Assembly (NCBI GenBank): GCA_022826905.1
Contig: JAJDUA010000015.1
Coordinates: 1 to 59,495 of the forward strand
Length of the DNA stretch: 59,495 nt
Reading direction: 5' to 3'
Source of the DNA: Candidatus Dadabacteria bacterium
GTDB taxonomy: Bacteria > Desulfobacterota_D > UBA1144 > Nemesobacterales > Nemesobacteraceae
Each line of letters opens with the position of its first letter. Position 1 is the stretch's first letter. The translations under genes and the position numbers were made by a program. Below are positions 32,369 to 39,834 of this stretch, piece after piece. A model generated the notes under the pieces. That model was not told the origin of the DNA, made no database searches, and saw nothing but the letters and a program-made list of their open reading frames with translations.

Positions 32369-33952
32369 TTAGTCGTCATATTTTCTTCCTAGGTAGCTTT
32401 TCACGACGAAGAGAATTGTTGCAGCAAGGGCTATCCACGCGAAGATGTCTCCTACTCTCGAGTAAAGAGTTTCAAGCGAATCAATCAGAACTATTTCTCC
32501 ATTCAGGTTCTCCGTAGTGAAAATGCCCGTGCGGGCCTCTATCTTTCCGGTAGGAGATACGATCGCGCTTACGCCGCTATTTGTTGATCTTACCAGATAA
32601 CGGCGCGTTTCAACTGCCCTCGGAATTGAGAGAAGCAGATGCTGGTAGGGAGCGATGCTCCTTCCGAACCACGCGTCGTTTGTTAGGTTAACCAGGAGGT
32701 TGGCTCCCATTTTCACGTAGTCCCTCGAAATCTTCGCCACTATGTCCTCATAGCATATAAGGGGCCCTATTCTCATATTCTTTCCCGGAATCTCAAGCAC
32801 TTCGAGACCTTCCCCCGGGGTAAGGTCTCCCATCATTGGGAAGACCCTTTTCAGGAACTTAAGCTCCTCGTTTATCCAAGGGAAATATTCGCCCAGAAGA
32901 AAAAGCCCGGTCTTGCTGTAGTGGCCGAGGATATCACTTTGAGGATTGACTAGGAAGGCCGTGTTGTATTTTTTGTGATCCTCTTCGTCCCAGCCGTCCT
33001 CAAGCAGAGCAGGGTCCTGGGTAAAGGAGAGTCCCCCGATGAGGAAGTGCGCTGCGTGCCCCGTCGGCACTACGTCTATTTGGTCTTCAATTCTGTATGA
33101 CGGTTTGTCTTTGGGGAGCCAGTACTGAACCGATGTCTCCGGCCAGATCACGAGGTCTGCCTCCTGAAGTCTTCGTGACATCTCCCTGTGTTTTTCCGTT
33201 ATGATCGGTTCATTGTCGAGGTTTTTTTCCGCGTAATCAAAGTTCGCCTGAACCATCCCGATTTTCACCCGGGGCTCTGTTTTAAGGAAATTCTCAATTT
33301 CGTTTATTCTGAAAGATCCATAGCCGAGCACAATTGCGATTGTGGCAATCGAGATCGCGGGTGCGGCAAGCGCAGGTTTTTTTCTCCGCCGCAAGTCGTG
33401 AACGAGGTAGAAAACCGATATGTTTGCAAAGAACATCAGAAATCCCAGAAAGTTTATCCCGAGCGTATCAACCACCTGTATTACCTTTGGGTAATAGCCT
33501 TGAGAGACTCCTATTCCGTACGGAAAGAGAACCGGGAAGAAAAACTCTGTAACCACCCAGGCAAAAGAGATCATAAGCGCATTTGCGACACTTTTTCTCC
33601 GGCAGAGTCCGAATCTCGATATAAACCAGGTGAAAATTCCGAACTGAAGCGAAGAGTACACGCAGAACAGGAACACGGCCGCCATGCTTGGGACCAAAGG
33701 GATTTCCCCGAACCTGTTGAGAGTCCCGACGAGCCAGTAAAGCGAGACGAGATTCATGGATACCCCGGATATCATGCCCAGTCGAAGTGACTGCAAAGCG
33801 CTTTTTCCCTGAAGCGCCAAAAGCATTGGGGCAAAGCATACCCAGCCCAATATGCCTAGGGGGCTTGAAAAAAGTGATATGGAGAAAAGCACCCCGGATG
33901 CAGCGGCTAGGATTTCATTTCCGGTCGGTCTGGTTATCCGGATCATTCTCAT
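32369..33952 (-). CDS. lnt: Apolipoprotein N-acyltransferase
   Basis: A polytopic membrane enzyme adding the third acyl chain to lipoproteins. The N-terminal half has six or more spans, the C-terminal half is a nitrilase-like domain: VIWPETSVQYW (catalytic Glu), LFLLGEYFPWINEEL, IRIGPLICYEDI (nucleophile Cys) and MGANLLVNLTNDAWFG. The chosen start, ATG at 33952, gives 527 residues; the frame is open to 34027 and overlaps lgt. The last 13 residues (FVVKSYLGRKYDD) lie in the right copy of the 40-bp repeat. lgt is encoded just upstream on the same strand. Confidence 0.93.
   Translation of the reverse strand: MRMIRITRPTGNEILAAASGVLFSISLFSSPLGILGWVCFAPMLLALQGKSALQSLRLGMISGVSMNLVSLYWLVGTLNRFGEIPLVPSMAAVFLFCVYSSLQFGIFTWFISRFGLCRRKSVANALMISFAWVVTEFFFPVLFPYGIGVSQGYYPKVIQVVDTLGINFLGFLMFFANISVFYLVHDLRRRKKPALAAPAISIATIAIVLGYGSFRINEIENFLKTEPRVKIGMVQANFDYAEKNLDNEPIITEKHREMSRRLQEADLVIWPETSVQYWLPKDKPSYRIEDQIDVVPTGHAAHFLIGGLSFTQDPALLEDGWDEEDHKKYNTAFLVNPQSDILGHYSKTGLFLLGEYFPWINEELKFLKRVFPMMGDLTPGEGLEVLEIPGKNMRIGPLICYEDIVAKISRDYVKMGANLLVNLTNDAWFGRSIAPYQHLLLSIPRAVETRRYLVRSTNSGVSAIVSPTGKIEARTGIFTTENLNGEIVLIDSLETLYSRVGDIFAWIALAATILFVVKSYLGRKYDD
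32371..32410. repeat. Right copy of the 40-bp direct repeat flanking the AbiE cassette
   Basis: It is 37/40 identical to 30101-30140. In reverse it holds the functional 3' end of lnt. In the forward frame of hisC it reads VIFSS and a TAG, a second copy of the hisC C terminus. The 2270-bp unit from 30101 to 32370 contains abiEi and abiEii and no integrase. Confidence 0.9.
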
Positions 33953-33974
33953 GCGTAGCGGCGAAATTACGGGT

Positions 33975-34733
33975 TCAAGACGCTTCGTTGTGTTTGCGTA
34001 GAGATGTGTATTTAAGCGCTCCAACAAGAATCAGTGCAAGTGCCATTATCTGCGCTACCGAGAGGCCGTATATCGGGCTTTCAGTGGTAGTTCTTATGAA
34101 CTCGATGAAGAACCTTTCAAGACCTGCGAGTCCCAGATATATGCTGGCGAGCCAGCCGATAGGCCTGTCTTTTTTTCTTATCTTCCACAGTGCTAAGAAC
34201 ACAAGCGACATTATGATCGCTTCATAAATCTGAGTCGGATGAACCGCCTCAAGTGTCGGAGGGGAGCCCTTTGGAAACGACATCCCCCAAGGAAGTGAGC
34301 ATGCGATTCCGTAATCGCATCCAACCAGAAGACAGCCGACCCTTCCAATCGCGTAGGCTATTGCGAGAGCTGGGGCGGTGGCGTCAAGAACTTTCCAGAA
34401 ACTTTCTTTATGCTTTTTTGTTAGTACGAAAAAGGCGAAGAGAGCCAGAAAAAATCCTCCGTAGAAGGTAAGTCCTCCTCTTAGAAGAAGATAGTGCATT
34501 GGGTAGGAGATAAGGTTGCTTAGTGGAACGTTCTGGATCAAGAAAAGAAGCTTGGCCCCGAGTATGCCTCCCACAAGACAGGCAATAAAACCGTGTTCGT
34601 GGAGTTTTCTGGACATTCCTTTTCTTTCAAATTCCATCCCGGAAACCCAGAAAGCGACAAGAAAAGCGACGGCGACCGTCGCCCCGAAGGAGCTAATGTG
34701 AAAATCGCCTATTCTGAAAAGTTCAGGGAACAT
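33975..34733 (-). CDS. lgt: Prolipoprotein diacylglyceryl transferase
   Basis: A 252-aa polytopic membrane enzyme that attaches diacylglycerol to the lipobox Cys. The signature region is visible: HYLLLRGGLTFYGGFFLALFAF, then AIGRVGCLLVGCDYG (family motif with the Arg and Gly-Cys) and HPTQIYEAIIMS. It starts directly after the stop of the 42-aa membrane protein, whose final codons supply GGAGGAGAG as its ribosome binding site. lnt follows downstream, so the first and last step of lipoprotein maturation are in one operon. Confidence 0.96.
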   Translation of the reverse strand: MFPELFRIGDFHISSFGATVAVAFLVAFWVSGMEFERKGMSRKLHEHGFIACLVGGILGAKLLFLIQNVPLSNLISYPMHYLLLRGGLTFYGGFFLALFAFFVLTKKHKESFWKVLDATAPALAIAYAIGRVGCLLVGCDYGIACSLPWGMSFPKGSPPTLEAVHPTQIYEAIIMSLVFLALWKIRKKDRPIGWLASIYLGLAGLERFFIEFIRTTTESPIYGLSVAQIMALALILVGALKYTSLRKHNEAS

Positions 34734-34862
34734 TTACTTCTTCTCTCCTCCGGATTCAAGTTCTTTTTCCGCTTCGGAGTTTGATCTTGCAAGAAAGAAT
34801 ATGGACAGGAAAAGTGCTATGCAGAGTATTGTCTGAATCAGCAAGTTGGTTTTGATTTCCAT
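34734..34862 (-). CDS. 42-aa single-span membrane protein upstream of lgt
   Basis: Begins MEIKTNLLIQTILCIALFLS and ends AEKELESGGEKK; residues ~8-25 form one membrane span, and the C terminus is charged. Its stop codon touches the lgt start, and its last codons contain the ribosome binding site of lgt, so the reading frame is functionally constrained. AGAGGA lies about 12 bases before its ATG. I recognise no family. It may modulate or stabilise Lgt; that is inference. Confidence 0.6.
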   Translation of the reverse strand: MEIKTNLLIQTILCIALFLSIFFLARSNSEAEKELESGGEKK

Positions 34863-35046
34863 GTTAAGGGGTTTCCTCTTGAACATCCTCCTTTAAAGTG
34901 TGCATTTACTTAAGTAAAGACGAACGGGATGCTGTCGTGATTGCATTTTGGCCGAACGATGGGAATTTTAACTAACAGTTAAGGAAAATAAAAGCGTCGT
35001 CGCGTGCTTGAATAACACCCGCAAGCCGGTAAATTAGTCGGCTAAT

Positions 35047-35643
35047 ATGCTTCAGTCACCGGTACTGGTTTTGAACAGGTTTTTCGTCCCTGTCTCGGTA
35101 ACAAGTCTTAAAAGGGCCTTTATTCTTCTTTACGGTGGTGCCGCAAAGGCTGTAAACAGGGAGTATGAGACTTTTGACTTCGATTCGTGGAAGGATGTCC
35201 GTTCGGTCGACGCTGATGACTGCGTGAGAACCGTTACCAACGTTATAAAAGCTCCACGAGTGATAGTTCTCGTTAGGTATGAGGGGTATCACAGAAAGCA
35301 GCCTAAGTTCAACAGGATAAATATTTTCAGAAGGGACGCGGACACATGCCAGTACTGTGCCAAAGTTTTTCCGAAAAGAGATCTTACCCTTGACCATGTG
35401 ATTCCGCGGTCAATGGGCGGAAGAAGTACCTGGGATAACATAGTGTGCTGTTGTGTTAAGTGCAACAGGAAAAAGGGAGGAAGAACTCCCGAGCAGGCGA
35501 ACATGAAACTGCTTGCCAAACCTGTGAAGCCCGCCGCCAGTATTTTTTCCAACCTCCATTTCAAGACCGTGAGATATGAGGAGTGGGAACCTTTTCTGAG
35601 CTTTGTCGATATGTCTTACTGGAACGTTGAACTGACTGACTGA
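35047..35643 (+). CDS. HNH endonuclease domain protein
   Basis: A 198-aa protein. The HNH/zinc-ribbon core is CQYCAKVFPKRDLTLDHVIPRSMGG ... WDNIVCCCVKCNRKKGGRTPEQA: two CxxC pairs and the D-H-V catalytic His. The N-terminal half (VLVLNRFFVPVSVTSLKRAFILLYGGAAKAV) is the typical leader of the standalone HNH family widespread in bacteria and not usually part of a phage. Its biological role is unknown. No partner gene is linked. Confidence 0.9.
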   Translation: MLQSPVLVLNRFFVPVSVTSLKRAFILLYGGAAKAVNREYETFDFDSWKDVRSVDADDCVRTVTNVIKAPRVIVLVRYEGYHRKQPKFNRINIFRRDADTCQYCAKVFPKRDLTLDHVIPRSMGGRSTWDNIVCCCVKCNRKKGGRTPEQANMKLLAKPVKPAASIFSNLHFKTVRYEEWEPFLSFVDMSYWNVELTD

Positions 35644-35714
35644 AGGTTTGTCTCGGGTGTTCCTTTGCCGTGAGATCATTATCCGTTCGCGGCCTCGGGG
35701 CTTGGAAAGAAAAA

Positions 35715-36980
35715 ATGAGATCAGCGCTTGCGGTTTTCTTTACGCTCTTGTTTATCCCCTGCCTGGCGACTGCGCAGATACAGCTTCCCCCGGCTGCTTC
35801 CCCGATAAAGAAAATACCGATTGCCGTCGCAGTGCTTAAGGCCAAGGGAGATTTAAGCGTATACGGGAAGAATTTCACTGATGTCCTGAAAAACGATCTT
35901 ACCAACGCGGCCCTTTTTGATGTCCGCCAGGTGAACATCCTGTTTTCATCCCCTTTTGAAGATATAGATTTCGAATATTTAGATGCTCAGAAAACCAGAT
36001 ATCTGGTGAGCGGAAATTTCAATGTCTCGCCTCGGGAGGTCTCTTACGATCTCATAGTCTATGATGTGCCCGGCAGGCAGGAGCGCATGAGAAAGAAATA
36101 CGTGGTGTCTCCGCGCCACATAAGGAACGTGGTGCACAAGTTTGCGGGCGAGCTTATGAGGGAGCTTGCCGGCCTTGACGGGTTTTTTGATTCCGAAATC
36201 GTGTTTGTCAGGAGGGACGGCCATGGAAGTGATCTCTTTATCATGGATTACGACGGGCACAACGCAAAAAGGCTTACCAATCACGGGTCTTCGGTTCTCT
36301 CTCCTGACTGTTCGCCTGACGGAAGGCAAGTGGTTTTCACTTCCGACAGAAGCTGGGACCATGATGTCTACTCGCTGAATTTCAAGGCCACCCGGCTTCC
36401 CGCCGAGGGCAAGAGAATAACCCGGGGCATTCACCTTGATAATTCTCCGAGCTGGTCCCCGGACGGCAGGCGTGTGGCGTTTAGCCGTAACGGGGACATA
36501 TACATAGCTTCGTCCTCGGGGGAAATACTCAAGCGACTTACCCAGTCCCCCTCAATAGATATTTCCCCAGCTTGGTCTCCCGACAGCAGAAAAATTGCCT
36601 TTGTGTCAGATCGGGCGGGAGCGCCGAACATATACGTGATAAGTTCCGAGGGAGGTCGAGCGATAAGAATTACTTCGGAGGGTTATAATACCGACCCGGT
36701 CTGGTCTCCAAACCCCTTAGTTAACCGTATAGCGTTCGTGAAAGTAAAAAAATCCGAGGCCGACATCTACGCCATAGGACCTGACGGCCGGGGTCAGCAG
36801 AGGCTTACTTCTTCAGGAAAAAACGAGCATCCCTCGTGGTCTCCCGATGGTCACTACATCACTTTTTCTTCAGAGAGACTGGGGCAAAGGCAGATATATA
36901 TCATGTACTTAAACGGTGAGAACAAGCTTCCGCTTTCCCGGGGCAAAAACGATTCGTTTTCCACTTGGTGTGTGAAGTAG
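35715..36980 (+). CDS. tolB: TolB, Tol-Pal system periplasmic beta-propeller
   Basis: I chose the ATG at 35715, where a signal peptide begins (MRSALAVFFTLLFIPCLATAQ); the frame is open from a GTG at 35670. The N-terminal TolB domain is followed by a six-bladed PD40-type propeller with repeats of the form SPDCSPDGRQVVFTSDR, SWSPDGRRVAFSRNG, AWSPDSRKIAFVSDR and SWSPDGHYITFSSER. It helps keep the outer membrane in place during division. pal and the other tol genes are not adjacent. Its last codons overlap the frame of the next gene. Confidence 0.95.
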   Translation: MRSALAVFFTLLFIPCLATAQIQLPPAASPIKKIPIAVAVLKAKGDLSVYGKNFTDVLKNDLTNAALFDVRQVNILFSSPFEDIDFEYLDAQKTRYLVSGNFNVSPREVSYDLIVYDVPGRQERMRKKYVVSPRHIRNVVHKFAGELMRELAGLDGFFDSEIVFVRRDGHGSDLFIMDYDGHNAKRLTNHGSSVLSPDCSPDGRQVVFTSDRSWDHDVYSLNFKATRLPAEGKRITRGIHLDNSPSWSPDGRRVAFSRNGDIYIASSSGEILKRLTQSPSIDISPAWSPDSRKIAFVSDRAGAPNIYVISSEGGRAIRITSEGYNTDPVWSPNPLVNRIAFVKVKKSEADIYAIGPDGRGQQRLTSSGKNEHPSWSPDGHYITFSSERLGQRQIYIMYLNGENKLPLSRGKNDSFSTWCVK

Positions 36981-37000
36981 CGGATGGGGAGGCTTTACTC

Positions 37001-37546
37001 TTGAGACTTTTTATCGCGGCCTTTCTTCCCGAGGAAACAAAAGATGTGCTTTTTCGCTACGTACAGTCGCTTAGGAGTTTTCTTCAAGGCGTAAGGTGGG
37101 AGCCGAGGGAGAAATTCCACGTCACGCTCAGGTTTCTTGGAGATGTTGATAAATCGTGCCTTGAGGACATATCAACCGATGTAGGTTCCGCGGTTTGGGG
37201 TTCGGGAAGTATTGAATCTGGGTTTGACGGTTTCTGCCTGTTTCCAGGCTCGAGAAATCCTAGAGTGTTGGCCTTGGGTCTTGTGAAAAACGAGCAGTTC
37301 CAGTCTCTTTTTGACAGAGTGCAGAGTGCGGTTCTGCAGAACGGGTTTGAGGTGGAAAAAAGAAAATTTATCCCGCACGTGACTCTGGGCAGGATCAGAG
37401 GGGATTTCGAGGGAATCAGGAAAATTCCTCGACCGGACGGAACGGGGTTCTCCATTACAAGAATCGGGATTGTTCAAAGTAAGCTTGGACCCCGGGGATC
37501 CCGGTACACCAGCCTCAGGACATGGAATCTTCAGGGCGACATTTGA
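37001..37546 (+). CDS. thpR: RNA 2',3'-cyclic phosphodiesterase (2H family)
   Basis: A 181-aa protein if started at the TTG at 37001 (the usual RLFIAAF start). The two HxTx catalytic motifs are HVTL at residue 40 and HVTL at residue 126. The enzyme opens 2',3'-cyclic phosphates of RNA ends or ligates tRNA halves in vitro. It is a LigT-family member with a normal length. Confidence 0.93.
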   Translation: MRLFIAAFLPEETKDVLFRYVQSLRSFLQGVRWEPREKFHVTLRFLGDVDKSCLEDISTDVGSAVWGSGSIESGFDGFCLFPGSRNPRVLALGLVKNEQFQSLFDRVQSAVLQNGFEVEKRKFIPHVTLGRIRGDFEGIRKIPRPDGTGFSITRIGIVQSKLGPRGSRYTSLRTWNLQGDI

Positions 37547-37600
37547 CAAAGGAATTTTTTAACAGGCAAAATAGTGCTTCCATAAAGTGTGGAGGACGTT

Positions 37601-37915
37601 ATGCACGCTGTTATAAAAACCGGTGGAAAACAGTATATAGTCAAGCCGGGTGACATTATTGATATAGAAAAAATCTCCGGTGAACCAGGCGAAGAGGTAG
37701 GTTTTGAGGAAGTTCTGCTTGTGTCCGCTGACGGAGAGGACGTTAAGGTGGGCAGCCCTGTTGTTGAAAGTGCTAGGGTTGAGGGTAGAATAGTAAAACA
37801 GAAAAGGGGCGAGAAGATAGTAGTCTTCAAGTTCAAAAGAAGGAAGGGGTACAGGAAAAAGGCGGGCCATCGCCAGAACCTGACCAGCGTCGAGATTACA
37901 AGCATAAGCGCTTGA
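37601..37915 (+). CDS. rplU: Ribosomal protein L21
   Basis: A 104-aa protein, [20 protein letters not shown]. The ATG at 37601 has GGAGG ten bases upstream; a GTG a few codons earlier is less likely. The C-terminal [27 protein letters not shown] binds 23S rRNA. rpmA follows, as in most bacteria. Confidence 0.98.
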   Translation: MHAVIKTGGKQYIVKPGDIIDIEKISGEPGEEVGFEEVLLVSADGEDVKVGSPVVESARVEGRIVKQKRGEKIVVFKFKRRKGYRKKAGHRQNLTSVEITSISA

Positions 37916-37934
37916 TTCGCGGAGGCGAGTAAGC

Positions 37935-38189
37935 ATGTCAACCAAAAAAGGCGGCGGAAGTTCCAAAAACGGAAGGGACTCAGTAGGCAGAAGGCTTGGC
38001 GTGAAGAAATTCGGAGGCCAGCCGGTTGTCAAGGGGAACATAATAGTAAGGCAGCGTGGTACCAGCATTAAGCCTGGTCTTAACGTAGGGCTCGGAAAGG
38101 ATTACACGATATTCGCAATGTCTGACGGGGTTGTGAAATTTCAGAAATCCGGAAAGGGCAGAACAAAGGTTTCCGTAATTCCAGCCTGA
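37935..38189 (+). CDS. rpmA: Ribosomal protein L27
   Basis: An 84-aa protein, [21 protein letters not shown] followed by [15 protein letters not shown]. Its N-terminal tail reaches the peptidyl transferase centre. The usual next gene, obgE, is missing here; a membrane protein with a cyclase-like domain follows instead. Confidence 0.98.
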   Translation: MSTKKGGGSSKNGRDSVGRRLGVKKFGGQPVVKGNIIVRQRGTSIKPGLNVGLGKDYTIFAMSDGVVKFQKSGKGRTKVSVIPA

Positions 38190-38290
38190 GAGATTCCCCG
38201 TAGAACTAGTTTTTTGTTTTTCTCCTATTATAATTACTGAGTACCTTCACCGGTATGTTGTCCTTCTGAATAAGCTAGACGGAATTCACC

Positions 38291-39712
38291 TTGAGTCCTT
38301 TGAAAAACCGGAAAAAATCTTTCAATCTAGTTCCATTTTTTCCCGTATTTATTTTCTGTCTCTTACTTTCATTTTTGGCGATCTTTGCGTTCCAGTATTT
38401 TTATTTCCCGGAGAGGTACGCCGACCTCAGAGTCACAGAGATGGAAGAAGTGTTCGGCGAAGAAGAGTTTTTCGCCGATCGTGCAAGAAGCGTTCTTGAT
38501 ACGAGGAACGATGTAGGGTACGTAAGACTTCTTGATCATAACGGGGTGCTTGAGAAGAGTTTTGGTTTTCAGGATGACAAGGGTTTTCAGAAGCTCACTC
38601 TCAAGGGACCTGAGGGAAAGACTGTCCTTTTGGGTCTGAGAAGCCCTGTTGGCAAGGATCTCTACCTTGACGCTTTGCTCTGGAGCCTCATTTTCGCTTC
38701 CCTGATGGCAGTTGTTTTTACTTCCCTGATACGTTTTATAAGTGATCGGGCATTTAGGTTCCTTGGGGAATTCTCTGAAGCTGTAGGTTCTGTTGCCAGC
38801 GGAGATTATTCGGTCCGTCTGGATGGACGATCTTCGCTCATTACCGGGGCAGGGGTTCAGTGGCTCTGTCGAGAATTCAATGAAATGGTCTCTTCGCTTG
38901 AAAGCGGATCGGCCGACCGGGAAGACGCGGAAGACTTCAGGGATGCGGATTTTGACCGTTCCGCTGAACTGCGGACGGATTTCCGTCCAAAAATAGTCTT
39001 AAGCCAGGAGCAATCTTCTGAGGCTTCTCCATTTCAAGCTCCTGAAGATTCGTTTGATGAGGGCTTGGTGGAAATCGTGCATGTTTCTGATGAGGAGGCT
39101 CCCGAACCTGAACAAGAGACTCTCCCTGCCGCTACCGAAATTGCGGAGTCCGACGGACAAAAGATAGATATTAGCATACTCGTCATAAAGATCTCAGATT
39201 TTGAAAGCCTGATCGAAGATGTTTCACCATCCAGCGTCAACTCTCTTACGGCCGATTACAGAAATTCCGTTTCAACCACTATAACTTCCTTCGGAGGAAC
39301 CATAGAAGCCGTACTTCGCGATGAGGTGGTGGCTTTTTTCACCAACTCCGATCCCGGACCCGTTGCAAAGCTCAATTGCGTATGCTGCGCGGTTGAAATG
39401 ATGCAGCTTTTCGCCGGGATGGTCGATGGTCAGAAAGTCTCTGCCCGGTCGGATATAAAGCTTAAGATGGGCATTTCCTCGACTGGCTTGTCGGTGTCAG
39501 ACGAATCGGATGTTTTTGCGCTTGCAAAACCCTTTGTGGAAGAGGCCAAGGCTCTTTGCAATGGAGCAAAGGCTTGGAGTGTTTTTGTTACTACTGGTTT
39601 CCGCGAAGGTGCGAGCGATTACCTCGAAGTAAGACGTGAAAAAGTCGATGGGAATCTCTGTTACGCCATTACCGGGGTTGAGGAAGAAGCGTTGCAGCGG
39701 ACCGGAAAATAG
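38291..39712 (+). CDS. Membrane protein with HAMP-like region and decayed nucleotidyl-cyclase domain
   Basis: A 473-aa protein starting with TTG. Two spans (LVPFFPVFIFCLLLSFLAIFAF and ALLWSLIFASLMAVVFTSLI) bracket a ~90-residue sensor loop. A HAMP-like segment follows (GSVASGDYSVRLDG ... WLCREFNEMVSSLE), then an acidic linker. The C-terminal part aligns with class III cyclase domains, but the first metal Asp of the FxDIxGFT motif is Lys (VIKISDFESL) and the GDxxMAxF loop reads RDEVVAFF. Catalysis looks unlikely, so it probably acts as a sensory or regulatory pseudo-enzyme. The function is unknown. Confidence 0.72.
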   Translation: MSPLKNRKKSFNLVPFFPVFIFCLLLSFLAIFAFQYFYFPERYADLRVTEMEEVFGEEEFFADRARSVLDTRNDVGYVRLLDHNGVLEKSFGFQDDKGFQKLTLKGPEGKTVLLGLRSPVGKDLYLDALLWSLIFASLMAVVFTSLIRFISDRAFRFLGEFSEAVGSVASGDYSVRLDGRSSLITGAGVQWLCREFNEMVSSLESGSADREDAEDFRDADFDRSAELRTDFRPKIVLSQEQSSEASPFQAPEDSFDEGLVEIVHVSDEEAPEPEQETLPAATEIAESDGQKIDISILVIKISDFESLIEDVSPSSVNSLTADYRNSVSTTITSFGGTIEAVLRDEVVAFFTNSDPGPVAKLNCVCCAVEMMQLFAGMVDGQKVSARSDIKLKMGISSTGLSVSDESDVFALAKPFVEEAKALCNGAKAWSVFVTTGFREGASDYLEVRREKVDGNLCYAITGVEEEALQRTGK

Positions 39713-39834
39713 CGCTTTTTCTTTACTTCGCTTCGCTATTTCAATTCAGTTTTTTACCATTCCTGTTATATTTCTCATCCGGGCTTCTAAGCCAGTCGCG
39801 GTTCACGGTATTGTGTGCCCGGGTTTTTTGTCAG

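Noticed and set aside
38214-38234. Promoter before the cyclase-like gene
   Set aside because: A TATAAT is present at 38229, but no -35 box lies at a suitable distance.
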